Notes: generated by a model from the letters alone, not told the origin. DNA of 62,430 nucleotides from Bacteroidia bacterium (GCA_020049855.1 JAGVLJ010000032.1:1-62430); one strand, 5' to 3'. Shown: positions 36,672-46,625, counted from the stretch's first letter. A program made the numbers and translations.

Positions 36672-37823
36672 ATGAGCGATTTAACCAAAGTTGAGAATTT
36701 TACTTACTCCGGGCAAAAAATATTTGATAAGGCTCAGGATTTTCTTCCGATTAACGGAACCGATTATGTAGAACTGTATGTAGGAAACGCCAAACAAGCT
36801 GCCCATTATTATAAAACTGCTTTAGGTTTTCAGGATTTGGCTTATGCCGGACTTGAAACCGGGGTACGCGACCGAACCTCCTATGTATTACAACAAGGAA
36901 AAATTTGTTTGGTGCTCACCACCCCTTTTAACCCGGAAAGCGATATAGCACATCACCTGATCAAACATGGGGACGGTGTAAAAGTAATTGCCCTTTGGGT
37001 TGATGATGCTTACGATGCCTTTGAGCAAACCACCAGCCGAGGTGCAACTCCGTATATGCAACCAATAACTGTAGAAAATAAAGATGGTGAAGTTCGTTTC
37101 AGCGGAATACATACTTATGGAGACACTGTTCACATTTTTGTAGAGCGGAAAAATTATAAAGGTTTGTTTTTACCAGGGTATGAAAAATTAGATACAGGTT
37201 ACAATCCCGGGTGGACAGGCTTAAAATACATTGATCATATGGTGGGCAATGTAGAATTGGGTTCAATGAATAAATGGGCGAATTTTTATGGCAATGTAAT
37301 GGGATTTGCCAACCTGATTACCTTTGATGATAAGGACATAAGTACCGAATACACCGCTCTGATGAGTAAAGTAATGACTAATGGAAATGGGTATATAAAA
37401 TTCCCAATAAATGAGCCGGCCATTGGTAAAAAGAAATCACAAGTGGAAGAATACCTTGATTTTTATAAGGGTCCCGGATGCCAACATATAGCAGTAGCTA
37501 CCGATGACATTGTATTCACCGTGTCTGAAATGAAAAAACGTGGACTAGAATTTTTACATGTACCCGGCACCTATTACGATACTGTGGAAGCAAGAGTAGG
37601 TCATATTTCAGAGGATCTCAACACCCTTAAAAAATGGGGCATTATGGTTGATCGGGACGAGGAAGGTTATTTACTGCAAATATTCACCAAACCGGTAGAA
37701 GACCGTCCTACCCTCTTCTTTGAAATCATTCAGCGTAAAGGAGCCAAATCATTTGGGAAAGGAAATTTTCAGGCACTGTTTAAATCGATAGAAGCTGAAC
37801 AGGAACGCAGGGGAACACTTTAA
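36672..37823 (+). CDS. hpd: 4-hydroxyphenylpyruvate dioxygenase
   Basis: HPPD turns 4-hydroxyphenylpyruvate into homogentisate. 383 residues with two vicinal-oxygen-chelate domains. The Fe ligands are visible as His in KYIDHMVGNV, His in GPGCQHIAVATDD and Glu in TLFFEIIQRKG; the C-terminal helix GAKSFGKGNFQALFKSIE closes the active site. It is co-transcribed with hmgA. Between its stop and the Crp/Fnr gene are 83 bases, so the regulator may have its own promoter. Confidence 0.95.
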   Translation: MSDLTKVENFTYSGQKIFDKAQDFLPINGTDYVELYVGNAKQAAHYYKTALGFQDLAYAGLETGVRDRTSYVLQQGKICLVLTTPFNPESDIAHHLIKHGDGVKVIALWVDDAYDAFEQTTSRGATPYMQPITVENKDGEVRFSGIHTYGDTVHIFVERKNYKGLFLPGYEKLDTGYNPGWTGLKYIDHMVGNVELGSMNKWANFYGNVMGFANLITFDDKDISTEYTALMSKVMTNGNGYIKFPINEPAIGKKKSQVEEYLDFYKGPGCQHIAVATDDIVFTVSEMKKRGLEFLHVPGTYYDTVEARVGHISEDLNTLKKWGIMVDRDEEGYLLQIFTKPVEDRPTLFFEIIQRKGAKSFGKGNFQALFKSIEAEQERRGTL

Positions 37824-37906
37824 TTAATAAAAAATAAAACCAGAAAAGCAATTACCCTATATACATTTAACAAACTCTACTAAAGAAGCAGCAAATTTTA
37901 TAAAGT

Positions 37907-38617
37907 ATGGCTTCAGAAAAACAAGATAGCGAGTGTAATCATTGCAAAGCCAGATTAAAGTCGGCCTTTTGTGTTTTAAGCCACGAAGAATTTGAAAGCT
38001 TAAGTCTGGTAAAGCAATGCACCCTGTATAAGAAGGGAAGAGTTATTTTTAATGAAGGAACCTTGCCAGAAGGGTTATACTGCCTACATAATGGCAAAGT
38101 GAAAATAACCCAAACTGGTGCTGACGGGAAAGAGCAGATTTTGCATTTAGCAAAAAATGGAGATGTAATAGGATACCGAGCAATTTTGGGAGGAGACCGG
38201 TTTTCCTGTTCTGCCGTTACGTTAGAAGATTCCGAAGTATGTTTTATCCCTAAGAATATGTTTCTCTCGCTAATAGAATCCAATTCAAAACTGGCTATGC
38301 AGTTTATTAATATGTTTGCCACCCTCCTCCGAGATATGGAACGCAATCTGGTAAATCTTTCGCAAAGCCCGGTAAAAGAACGAATTGCCCAATGCCTGAT
38401 ATTGTTAAAAAGTAATTATGGTTTTTTGGAAGGAACCAATCTGCTTAATATCGCTATCACCAGAGAGGAAATGGCCAATATTGCCAGCACCACCCGGGAA
38501 ACGCTTATTCGTACATTAGTTGAATTTCAAGACGATCACATCATTGAACTGGTAGGAAAAAAAATTGCCATTATGGATTATAAAAGACTTGAAAAACTTG
38601 CCAATATATCCGATTAA
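37907..38617 (+). CDS. Crp/Fnr-family regulator with N-terminal cysteines
   Basis: 236 residues: a cyclic-nucleotide-binding fold (about 25-145; FNEGTLPEGLYCLHNGKVKI, LHLAKNGDVIGYRAI), a long dimer helix and a Crp-type winged helix-turn-helix (TREEMANIASTTRETLIRTLVEF). The N-terminus carries C10, C13 and C22 (ECNHC... AFC), reminiscent of Fnr proteins that bind an oxygen-sensitive Fe-S cluster. A near -7 box (TACATTTA) lies upstream. It follows hmgA-hpd, two O2-using enzymes, so a link between O2 or redox state and tyrosine breakdown is possible; no operator was identified. Confidence 0.87.
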   Translation: MASEKQDSECNHCKARLKSAFCVLSHEEFESLSLVKQCTLYKKGRVIFNEGTLPEGLYCLHNGKVKITQTGADGKEQILHLAKNGDVIGYRAILGGDRFSCSAVTLEDSEVCFIPKNMFLSLIESNSKLAMQFINMFATLLRDMERNLVNLSQSPVKERIAQCLILLKSNYGFLEGTNLLNIAITREEMANIASTTRETLIRTLVEFQDDHIIELVGKKIAIMDYKRLEKLANISD

Positions 38618-38625
38618 TGCAACTG

Positions 38626-39159
38626 CTATTTTTTTGTATCTATTGAGTCTTTCAACAAATCTTTAAATTCGAGCGATAACGAATTAACACAATAACGTAG
38701 GCCAGTAGGCTCGGGGCCATCATCAAATACATGTCCTAAATGTCCCCCGCATCGGGCACACATAATTTCCGTTCTACTCATTCCATGCGATTCATCTGTA
38801 TCATACTTTATTCGGGTTGAGTCGAGCGAAGCAAAAAAAGATGGCCATCCACATCCTGAATTAAATTTAGCAGAAGAACTGAATAATTCGTTTCCGCAGG
38901 CAGCGCACGTATACATTCCCTCTTTTTCATAAAGCTCGAATTTGCCACTATATGGACGCTCAGTACCTTTTTGCCGCAAAACATAATACCGCTCGGGAGT
39001 TAATTGCTTTTTCCATTCTTCGTCTGTTTTAACCATTTCAAACTCCTTTTTGGTGCTGTCTTTTCCACCATTAAGCTCATTCATCTTGTTACTTGTCATG
39101 TCACGCATGGTACAACTTAATAAAATAAAGGTTACTAAAATAATCCATAATGTTTTCAT
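38626..39159 (-). CDS. msrB: Peptide-methionine (R)-S-oxide reductase, lipoprotein form
   Basis: MsrB repairs methionine-R-sulfoxide in proteins. I start it at ATG 39159 (MKTLWIILVTFILLSC), which gives a lipoprotein signal, rather than the TTG at 39171. The MsrB domain (about 60-165) has the zinc Cys pairs CAACG and CARCGG, the substrate site GCGWPSF and the catalytic Cys in GLRYCVNSLSLEF. Lipid anchoring places the repair in the periplasm or at the outer membrane. Convergent with the regulator gene (8 bases between stops). Confidence 0.93.
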   Translation of the reverse strand: MKTLWIILVTFILLSCTMRDMTSNKMNELNGGKDSTKKEFEMVKTDEEWKKQLTPERYYVLRQKGTERPYSGKFELYEKEGMYTCAACGNELFSSSAKFNSGCGWPSFFASLDSTRIKYDTDESHGMSRTEIMCARCGGHLGHVFDDGPEPTGLRYCVNSLSLEFKDLLKDSIDTKK

Positions 39160-39168
39160 ATTGTTACT

Positions 39169-39176
39169 CAAAATTA
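39169..39176 (-). promoter_or_regulatory. TAnnTTTG -7 box for msrB
   Basis: Minus-strand TAATTTTG, exact, 9 bases before the ATG at 39159. This supports the shorter start, because the TTG at 39171 would lie within the box. Confidence 0.5.
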
Positions 39177-39318
39177 AGGTGTTTTACCGATTATGACGAA
39201 AAAAGCTATTCAAACTTACACCTTTGTAAAAAATATTTTAGAATGTGAAACATCGGTTTCGCCCGTATGTTTGGTTAATCCCACTTTTTTCGTAATTTTT
39301 GTATGGGGGTAATTAAAG

Positions 39319-39897
39319 ATGAAAAAAGCATTTAAAGAAATAATTCTGTTTTCGGGTTTGCTAATGGCATGTGTCGGTGCTAAAAAAAATTCAGCCGTTA
39401 CTGCATCAGGTATAAAAAGTCCTATAACCATTAAACTTGAACTAAGCACGGCTGTTTTTACCCCTGATAAAAATCCGGATGACGGTTTGGTTTGTTACTT
39501 AACCAACAACACTGAGAACATGCTTGAAATAGGGATGGATACCCTGTTTAAATTTTTTACACTGTATGGTCAGGGCAACAGCCAAAAATACCCAATGTTT
39601 TTAAACTACAATCTGCCGGCAGAATTTTCGTCAAAAGACAAACTGTATATTGACCCTGGAAAAACAGAAGCTATTTTCAGAAGTCCGTTAGACCAATTGT
39701 TTTTTAATCAACTCAGGTTTGGAAAGGGAGAAAGTGGCTGGATGTGGCAAAGCACCATTAAACAAAAAGTAGATTTTTCCCCTGTGCATGATTATGATAA
39801 ATTACAGAAAGAAGCCTTGTTGTGGTTTGATCTTAAATGGGGTGGGCAAAATTATTCTTCTAACAAAGTGAAACTTCAGGTTACCCCAAAATCATGA
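39319..39897 (+). CDS. Lipoprotein of unknown function
   Basis: 192 residues with a lipoprotein signal (EIILFSGLLMACVGA). The mature part is predicted beta-rich (ITIKLELSTAVF, DGLVCYLTNNTENML) and looks like a single immunoglobulin-like or beta-sandwich domain, but I cannot name the family. It converges on the cupin gene with no gap between the stops (39897/39898). The nearest TA...TTTG box has a 3-base spacer instead of 2. Confidence 0.7.
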   Translation: MKKAFKEIILFSGLLMACVGAKKNSAVTASGIKSPITIKLELSTAVFTPDKNPDDGLVCYLTNNTENMLEIGMDTLFKFFTLYGQGNSQKYPMFLNYNLPAEFSSKDKLYIDPGKTEAIFRSPLDQLFFNQLRFGKGESGWMWQSTIKQKVDFSPVHDYDKLQKEALLWFDLKWGGQNYSSNKVKLQVTPKS

Positions 39898-40263
39898 TTA
39901 GAGTTTAAAAGTATCCCGACTGTGCTCAGCAATAGAATTACATTCTAAAAAAGAAATAGCTGTTACTGCTTCCACCTCATGCCATACCCATTTTGGAAAT
40001 AAGATGCGACAAGGTCCGTAGGCTTCTAAGTTCCCCTTTTCGCTTGTCACTAAATGCCTATACCTAATGACAACCTTTCCTGAAAGCAGGTAAAAAATTT
40101 CAGGGTTCTTAACCAATTCTATTCCCTTGTGGTAATGGGACCCATTCACGCTTCCTTTTTTTCGTATACCGAAAATAAATTCTCCAATTCTGTTGAGTTC
40201 AAGTGTAAAAGTAGCCCCCCGTTCATTTTCTCCAACCAGATGTAATGGAGTTACCTCAATCAT
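39898..40263 (-). CDS. Small cupin-fold protein
   Basis: 121 residues forming one cupin barrel. Motif 1 is [20 protein letters not shown] and motif 2 is around [11 protein letters not shown]; the two His of motif 1 could hold a metal. Proteins of this size act as epimerases (WxcM-like, sugar nucleotide) or as plain binding proteins; the sequence does not decide. Its ATG overlaps the end of parE by 4 bases (ATGA), where Bacteroidota often have parC instead. Confidence 0.75.
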   Translation of the reverse strand: MIEVTPLHLVGENERGATFTLELNRIGEFIFGIRKKGSVNGSHYHKGIELVKNPEIFYLLSGKVVIRYRHLVTSEKGNLEAYGPCRILFPKWVWHEVEAVTAISFLECNSIAEHSRDTFKL

Positions 40264-42146
40264 ACTTCATCGAGCATGGCTTCGGGCGAAACACTAATGG
40301 TTTCAACCACATCTTTCTCAACCCTAAGGTTTTCGATAATGAAATTTTGTCGGTCGGGAGTATTTTTACCCATGAAATATTCTAGCAATTTAGGAATGGT
40401 GGTATCTTGTTTAAGTATAATAGGGTCTAACCTAATGTCTTCACCAATAAAGTTTTCAAACTCCTCTGGAGAAATTTCACCTAACCCTTTAAAGCGGGTA
40501 ATTTCGGGTTTTGCTCCTAATTTGGCCATGGCTTTTTGCTTTTCGTCTTCGCTGTAGCAATAAAAAGTTTCTTTTTTATTTCTCACCCTGAACAAAGGTG
40601 TCTCCAAAATATAAAGATGCCCGTTCTTTACCAAATCAGGGAAAAACTGAAGGAAGAAAGTCATAGTGAGTAACCGGATATGCATTCCATCCACATCAGC
40701 ATCAGTAGCAATCACAATGCGATTATAACGTAAATCATCAATTCCTTCTTCAATATTCAATGCGTGCTGAAGCAAATTAAATTCTTCGTTCTCATATACT
40801 ACTTTTTTGGTAAGTCCATAGCAATTAAGTGGTTTTCCCCGCAAGCTGAACACAGCCTGTGTCTCTACATCGCGCGATTTGGTAATGGAACCGCTTGCCG
40901 AATCTCCTTCGGTAATAAACAAGGTTGTCTCTAATCGTTTCTCATTATTTCCCTCGTTAAAATGCAGTCGGCAATCACGCAATTTTTTATTATGAAGCGA
41001 TGCTTTCTTTGCCCGTTCGTTAGCCAATTTTTTAATACCGGCCATTTCCTTACGCTCACGCTCGCTTTGCATAATGCGTTTTAATAACGCCTCAGCCGTT
41101 TGAGGATTTTTATGCAGGTAATCATCTAACTCTTTTTTCAGAAAATCGCCTATAAAACTTCTTACGCTTGGTCCCTCAACAGCCACATTTTGCGAACCGA
41201 GTTTAGTTTTGGTTTGCGATTCAAATACTGGTTCCTGAACACGTATGCTTATTGCGGCTATTACCGAAGCCCTGATATCTGAGGCATCAATATCTTTCTT
41301 GTAAAACTCACGAATAGTTTTTACAAAAGCTTCCCTGAAAGCCGCGAGGTGTGTACCACCCTGAGTGGTATGTTGTCCGTTAACAAACGAATAATATTCT
41401 TCACCATATTGATTTTCGTGCGTAAATGCAACCTCTATATCATGCGCTTTAAGATGAATAATAGGGTAACGCATTTCCTCTTCGTTTGTTTTGCGTTTTA
41501 ATAAATCAAGCAACCCATCTTTAGAGAAAAACTTTTGTTCGTTTAAACTAATAGTAAGACCGGAATTAAGGTACACATAATTCCAAATCATGTTTTCTAA
41601 ATATTCCGGGATAAAGTGATAGTTTTTAAAAACAGAATCATCAGGGGCAAAAGTGATAATGGTACCATTGGGTAAATCACTGGCCACCTCCCTGTGTTCT
41701 TTAGTAAGTTCTCCTTTTGAAAATTCAGCTACTTTGGTACGGCCATCACGAACCGATTGAACTTTAAAATAATTAGATAAAGCATTCACTGCTTTGGTGC
41801 CCACTCCGTTTAATCCAACCGATTTTTGAAAAGCCGATGAATCATATTTGCCTCCGGTATTAATCTTGGATACACAATCAATTACTTTTCCAAGTGGGAT
41901 TCCCCGCCCGAAGTCGCGCACCACTACTCTTCCATCAGCAATTTTAATATCAATCATTCGGCCATTGCCCATAACGTATTCATCAATGGAGTTATCAAGA
42001 ATCTCTTTGAGCAAAATATAAATCCCGTCATCCATTGATGATCCATCACCTAGTTTACCAATATACATACCGGGACGAAGACGAATATGCTCCTTCCAAT
42101 CAAGCGATCTAATGCTGTCTTCTGAATAGTTATTTTTCGCGGCCAT
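40260..42146 (-). CDS. parE: DNA topoisomerase IV subunit B
   Basis: ATPase subunit of topoisomerase IV, which unlinks replicated chromosomes. 628 residues, close to the Bacteroidota ParE type ([19 protein letters not shown]). GHKL ATP site: [36 protein letters not shown]; transducer with QTKTKLG; Toprim with [13 protein letters not shown] and [12 protein letters not shown]. Whether it might be GyrB is the main doubt; the N-terminal signature favours ParE. parC is not next to it. Confidence 0.92.
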   Translation of the reverse strand: MAAKNNYSEDSIRSLDWKEHIRLRPGMYIGKLGDGSSMDDGIYILLKEILDNSIDEYVMGNGRMIDIKIADGRVVVRDFGRGIPLGKVIDCVSKINTGGKYDSSAFQKSVGLNGVGTKAVNALSNYFKVQSVRDGRTKVAEFSKGELTKEHREVASDLPNGTIITFAPDDSVFKNYHFIPEYLENMIWNYVYLNSGLTISLNEQKFFSKDGLLDLLKRKTNEEEMRYPIIHLKAHDIEVAFTHENQYGEEYYSFVNGQHTTQGGTHLAAFREAFVKTIREFYKKDIDASDIRASVIAAISIRVQEPVFESQTKTKLGSQNVAVEGPSVRSFIGDFLKKELDDYLHKNPQTAEALLKRIMQSERERKEMAGIKKLANERAKKASLHNKKLRDCRLHFNEGNNEKRLETTLFITEGDSASGSITKSRDVETQAVFSLRGKPLNCYGLTKKVVYENEEFNLLQHALNIEEGIDDLRYNRIVIATDADVDGMHIRLLTMTFFLQFFPDLVKNGHLYILETPLFRVRNKKETFYCYSEDEKQKAMAKLGAKPEITRFKGLGEISPEEFENFIGEDIRLDPIILKQDTTIPKLLEYFMGKNTPDRQNFIIENLRVEKDVVETISVSPEAMLDEV

Positions 42147-42194
42147 GCTTCATAAATTAATTTATATAAATTCAGTTAGTAAAACTAAGTGCAA

Positions 42195-42202
42195 CAAACG
42201 TA
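42195..42202 (-). promoter_or_regulatory. TAnnTTTG -7 box for parE
   Basis: Minus-strand TACGTTTG, exact, 48 bases before the ATG at 42146. Confidence 0.45.
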
Positions 42203-42214
42203 GCTTTCAACCCT

Positions 42215-42222
42215 TAGTTTTG
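42215..42222 (+). promoter_or_regulatory. TAnnTTTG -7 box for mnmD
   Basis: TAGTTTTG, exact, 7 bases before the GTG at 42230. It predicts a very short or absent leader. Confidence 0.5.
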
Positions 42223-42229
42223 CAGAGTT

Positions 42230-42883
42230 GTGGAAAATAAACTCATTCTTACCCAAGATGGCTCTCACACACTGCTTTCCGAAAAATTCGGAACTCATTA
42301 TCATTCTATTTTTGGAGCGATGAACGAGTCGGAGCATGTTTTCCTGAAAGAGGGGTTATTAAAGTTCATCCACAAAGCAACACTCTCTATACTCGAAACT
42401 GGCTTTGGCACCGGCTTAAACGCTTGGCTTACATTGCAAAAAACTAAGAATCAAACCGTTTATTATACCGCTTTTGAAACAAATCCAATCAGTATTGCAT
42501 TGGCAAGCCAACTCAATTACCCAGAAATAGTACTCAAAGATGATTTCTTAAAACTACACACTTGCCAATGGGGCAAACCGTTTAGATTAGCTCAGCATTT
42601 TACATTGTTAAAACTTAATCATCCGGTTCAAGAATATTCATTACAGAGTGAATTTGATTTAATTTACCATGATGCCTTTGCGCCCAATATTCAACCCGAA
42701 TTGTGGGATAGGACACTTTTTAAAAAGTACTTCGATAGTTTATTTCCAGGAGGAATATTGGTAACCTACTGCGCCAAAGGAGACGTACGAAGGGCACTTA
42801 TGGAAGTAGGATTTAAGATAGAAAAAATCCCGGGGCCATCAGGTAAAAGGCATATGTTGCGTGCCAATAAACCAATCGCATGA
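42230..42883 (+). CDS. mnmD: tRNA 5-methylaminomethyl-2-thiouridine methyltransferase MnmD
   Basis: Methylates the wobble uridine (nm5s2U to mnm5s2U) with AdoMet; it corresponds to the N-terminal half of E. coli MnmC. 217 residues: AdoMet loop SILETGFGTGLNAWLT, acidic FETNPISI, the family motif YHDAFAPNIQPELWDR and GILVTYCAKGDVRRAL. Start is GTG, set by the close promoter box. It overlaps the FAD oxidoreductase gene behind it by 4 bases (ATGA), which together rebuild the MnmC layout as two proteins. Confidence 0.92.
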   Translation: MENKLILTQDGSHTLLSEKFGTHYHSIFGAMNESEHVFLKEGLLKFIHKATLSILETGFGTGLNAWLTLQKTKNQTVYYTAFETNPISIALASQLNYPEIVLKDDFLKLHTCQWGKPFRLAQHFTLLKLNHPVQEYSLQSEFDLIYHDAFAPNIQPELWDRTLFKKYFDSLFPGGILVTYCAKGDVRRALMEVGFKIEKIPGPSGKRHMLRANKPIA

Positions 42884-43929
42884 CAGTAGATTATATTATT
42901 GTAGGACAAGGAATCGCAGGATCAATTTTAAGCTATGAATTGCTTAAAAAAAATAAAAAAATACTCCTTATAGATAATAATTATCCTAATTCATCTTCAC
43001 GTGTGGCTGCTGGTTTATTCAATCCGGTTACGGGTCGAAGAATGGTTCATACCTGGTTGGCACATGAACTCTTTGCTTTAGCTCATTCGTATTACCCTAA
43101 AATTGAACTCAAGCTCAAAACGCAATTTTTTCATCCCCTTCCGTTACATTATCTTTTTTCGTCTATTAAAGAATCAAACGACTTATATGCAAAATTTAGC
43201 GAGCCTGAATTTGCCGACTGGATTAACCAAAACCAAACCGCAAATTGCCTTACGGATATACATGCGCCACTTGGTTTTTTAGAGCTAAAGCAAGCCGGAT
43301 GGTGCAATGTAAACAAGTTACTGGTGGCTTTCAAAAATTATTTTGAAATAACCGGATGCTACTTACAGGAGCAATTTAACTATGAAAAGTTATACCAAAC
43401 CGTACGTGGCTGGGAATATGGCCATATTAAAACTGCTGCTGTTATTTTTTGTGAAGGTGTTGGTGGATTAAACAACCCCTGGTTTGGCTACCTCCCGTTT
43501 AAACCGGTAAAAGGAGAAATAATTACCTTCAAAAGCAACAAATTATCCCTCACATCAATCGTAAAGCAACACTACTGGATTATTCCACAGGGAAACGGAA
43601 TATTTAAGTGTGGAGCAACATTTGATTTTAATCAGATTAACGAAACACCCTCCAAGCAGGCAGTAAACGAGTTGTTCAAGTGGCTTACCAAAACTTTAAG
43701 GGGGTCATTTGAAGTTATTAATCATCAGGCAGCCATTAGGCCAACCACACTTGACCGAAGGCCGCTACTGGGGGAACATGCAACATGCAAAAATTTGTTT
43801 ATTTTCAATGGATTGGGGTCAAAAGGAGTATCACTTGCTCCTTATTTAGCCAGCCATTTTATAGGATATTTATTTTCAGAAAATGAGCTGATACCGGAAC
43901 TAAATCACAGACGTTTCCCGCTTGCCTAG
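42880..43929 (+). CDS. FAD-dependent oxidoreductase, MnmC C-domain-like (DAO fold)
   Basis: 349 residues of the D-amino-acid-oxidase fold: N-terminal FAD loop VDYIIVGQGIAGSIL, then ASSR-like SSSRVAAGLFNPVTGRRM, and C-terminal HQAAIRPTTLDRRPLLGEH and FNGLGSKGVSLAPYLA. In E. coli, the MnmC FAD domain removes the carboxymethyl group from cmnm5s2U, giving the substrate for the methyltransferase half. Adjacent and overlapping with mnmD, so that function is likely. It could also be another DAO-type enzyme; the neighbour is the main evidence. Confidence 0.85.
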   Translation: MTVDYIIVGQGIAGSILSYELLKKNKKILLIDNNYPNSSSRVAAGLFNPVTGRRMVHTWLAHELFALAHSYYPKIELKLKTQFFHPLPLHYLFSSIKESNDLYAKFSEPEFADWINQNQTANCLTDIHAPLGFLELKQAGWCNVNKLLVAFKNYFEITGCYLQEQFNYEKLYQTVRGWEYGHIKTAAVIFCEGVGGLNNPWFGYLPFKPVKGEIITFKSNKLSLTSIVKQHYWIIPQGNGIFKCGATFDFNQINETPSKQAVNELFKWLTKTLRGSFEVINHQAAIRPTTLDRRPLLGEHATCKNLFIFNGLGSKGVSLAPYLASHFIGYLFSENELIPELNHRRFPLA

Positions 43930-43935
43930 TAAAAT

Positions 43936-45984
43936 ATGGTTGCCCTGAGAAAATATCAATCAGGCTGGTTATATTTGAAACTTGTGAAACGCCAAATAGC
44001 ATTTCTTTTATCTGCTTTCATCTTATCAGCAACAACGCATGTTAAGGCCATTGACAAATATGCCGTTCAGAATTTATTGCTTAAAATTTCATCCAACGAA
44101 CCGGACACACAAAAATCGCTTGACTACGGAAATTTGGCCCGACACTATAAATTTAGTTATCCCGACTCGGCCTTATATTTCGCCAATATCGCCTACAAAA
44201 TTGCGTTAAAAAACAAATTCATTTCAGGTGAGGCATATGCCATTAAATACATGGGGGAAATTTATTTGGAGATGAATTATCCAGATACTGTGCCTTCATT
44301 TTATTACAAAGCAATTCAGCTATTTGAAAGTATCCACAATAGTTTGGGAATAGCTGAAACTTATTTTGTGCTGGGTTCCTTTCATTACCAGCAAGGGAAT
44401 TATAACGAATGTATTGATTTGTACAATAAATCTGTTACCATTTATTTAAAACTGAGCCCAACTAGAAGAATTCACTATATCCTTAATGAGCTCGGCTCGC
44501 TGTGCTACTATCAAGGCCTTTACAAGGAAGCTGAAAAATATTATGCAAGAGCTTTAGCTTACGATATTAGGGAAAAAGATACGGCTATGGTGGCAACCAC
44601 GCTTAATAATATTGCACTAAATTTTGAGAAACAGGGGCAGAATGAAAAGGCCTATACCTATTACAAACTGGCCTACAAAATTGGAAAAATAACTCATTTC
44701 AACGATTTAATCACATCCGTATTAGCAAACATTGGAAAACTTCACATAAATACACGAAATTACCCAATGGCTGAGGCTGCACTTATTAAATCTTTACAGT
44801 ATTTCGATTCTTCAAATACCTCCTATGAACGTATAGAGATTTATGAGGTACTTACCGATATTTATTTAAAAAATAAAAACCTTACAAAAGCATCTTCTTA
44901 CCTTGATTCGGCTGCTGCAGTTCTTCTAATTAATCCCCTTCCTGACCTTAAAAAAAAATTAATGAGTTTGTATGCCAACTATTTTGAACAAAAAGGTGAT
45001 CTGTTTCATGCGCTCTTATGTGAAAAAGAAATTGTTACCATTACAGATTCCATAGAAAAAATAAATAAAAGCAAAATGGTAAAAGCCACCGAGCTTCGTA
45101 GTATTCTTAAAAGCCGAGAATCTGAAATAAAAAAATTATCAATAACCAATCAAGAGCAACAAGAGCAATTGAAACAAGGTAAAGTTAGTCTCATTTTTTT
45201 ATTGATTATGGCGCTTGGCATCACGGCTATTACCATTATTCTTTATGTAAGTTACCGATCAAAAAGTCAGATTAATAAAAAACTTGAAGAATTAAACAAA
45301 GAACGAAACACCCTTATGGGAATGGTTTATCATGATTTAAAAGCACCACTCGCTTCTATTCATAGTTTAAGTGAATTGATAGAATCTGATGGGCTAAACA
45401 AACTAAGCGAAGAACAATTAGTTTACAATCAATACATCCGCCAGATTGTAGATAATAGTTTTGAAATGATAAACAATGTAATGGATCTTAGTCGGGTATA
45501 TGACAAGAATATACAAGTGAACAAAACCAAAGTAAATCTGGCGGTCATTATTAAAACGTTAATTCAAAGTCATCGGTTTCAGGCGGCAAAAAAAGGAATT
45601 ACACTTATTGGAGAAAACATAGACCAAAATTTTGAATTTATCTTAGCAGATCAAATGCACCTGAAACGAATTGCAGAAAACCTGATTTCAAATGCTATTA
45701 AATTTTCACCTCCCAACGGCAAAGTCATCATTTCATTGCATCGAATTAGGGACTCACTCGAACTTCATGTAAAAGACGATGGACCCGGAATAAGTAAAAC
45801 CGACCAGCTGAATTTATTTAAAAAATACCAACGTTTAAGCGCATCGCCAACCGCCAATGAAAGTTCAAATGGATTGGGGTTATATATAGTAAAAAAACTA
45901 ACCGAATTAAATGGTGGGAAAGTTTGGTGTGAAAGCGAACCTTTGTCAGGTGCTACTTTTAAAGTCAGTTTTCCAATTAACTAA
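43936..45984 (+). CDS. TPR-sensor histidine kinase
   Basis: 682 residues in this order: N-terminal signal-like helix (IAFLLSAFILSATTHVKA), a periplasmic array of TPR repeats (about 60-370; GNYNECIDLYNKSV, GLYKEAEKYYARAL and others), a coiled coil, a membrane helix (about 416-440), a HisKA dimer helix with the phosphorylated His466 (MVYHDLKAPLASIHSL), and a HATPase domain (ENLISNAIKFSPP, DDGPGIS, GLGLYIVKKL). No response regulator gene is adjacent. The TPR sensor part suggests it senses a protein or peptide in the periplasm. Starts 7 bases after the FAD oxidoreductase. Confidence 0.92.
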   Translation: MVALRKYQSGWLYLKLVKRQIAFLLSAFILSATTHVKAIDKYAVQNLLLKISSNEPDTQKSLDYGNLARHYKFSYPDSALYFANIAYKIALKNKFISGEAYAIKYMGEIYLEMNYPDTVPSFYYKAIQLFESIHNSLGIAETYFVLGSFHYQQGNYNECIDLYNKSVTIYLKLSPTRRIHYILNELGSLCYYQGLYKEAEKYYARALAYDIREKDTAMVATTLNNIALNFEKQGQNEKAYTYYKLAYKIGKITHFNDLITSVLANIGKLHINTRNYPMAEAALIKSLQYFDSSNTSYERIEIYEVLTDIYLKNKNLTKASSYLDSAAAVLLINPLPDLKKKLMSLYANYFEQKGDLFHALLCEKEIVTITDSIEKINKSKMVKATELRSILKSRESEIKKLSITNQEQQEQLKQGKVSLIFLLIMALGITAITIILYVSYRSKSQINKKLEELNKERNTLMGMVYHDLKAPLASIHSLSELIESDGLNKLSEEQLVYNQYIRQIVDNSFEMINNVMDLSRVYDKNIQVNKTKVNLAVIIKTLIQSHRFQAAKKGITLIGENIDQNFEFILADQMHLKRIAENLISNAIKFSPPNGKVIISLHRIRDSLELHVKDDGPGISKTDQLNLFKKYQRLSASPTANESSNGLGLYIVKKLTELNGGKVWCESEPLSGATFKVSFPIN

Positions 45985-46625
45985 AAAGTATTTGGGCTGT
46001 CATTAGTAAATATACACGCTGGCCGATGGTATCCTGCTATTTTATTTAGCCATTTTGTTTCTTGAACCAGAATGTTTTAAAGACTTTGGAATAACAAAAA
46101 ACCAAGTGTTGCAAGTACACCTCATTTACTACTCTATCAATAAAAATTCAATTATAAAAATCAGAAACATTTCCCTGATTCACCTTCCTATTCAAAATTA
46201 AAAAAGATTTTTTTGTGTTTATCGAAGTAGTCGCTAAAACCAATGGAACTATATAAAAACCAGTTATACACAGGTTGCATTTTCCTATTGAGCAGAAGCC
46301 GAAAATAAAACCTTCATTCCATTAGCCGGAGAACACCCATGCACCAACATCTTAGATTTAGCAATTTTCCATTAGAAGTGTATATACTTAAATCATAGAA
46401 CACGTTGGCAGCACTATAAACTTATTGTCCGCAGTTGACCTCATACTGGGCTGGTGGCGTGTCCTGAGGGCATGAATACTCATAGAGAAACAATCATCAT
46501 GCTTAACACAAAAATTATTCTTTGGATCAAAAAAGAATTAATTGAACTCTTTTTCCTGTTTCATAATTTTATGTAGGTAGTTGTTTGCCGCTATTCATTT
46601 TGTATGTGGAAATATGTTGTTTCAT
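45985..46625. other. 641-base gene-free stretch
   Basis: Between the histidine kinase and the beta-barrel gene. I found no tRNA, CRISPR, terminator or insertion-sequence end. Frames are short; one of 25 codons begins at ATG 46500 but has no support. A more GC-rich patch at about 46430-46480 stands out from the AT-rich flank but shows no structure that I could name. Confidence 0.5.

Noticed and set aside
46430-46580. Short frame and GC-richer patch between the kinase and barrel genes
   Set aside because: The 25-codon frame has no promoter box, ribosome site or related sequence.
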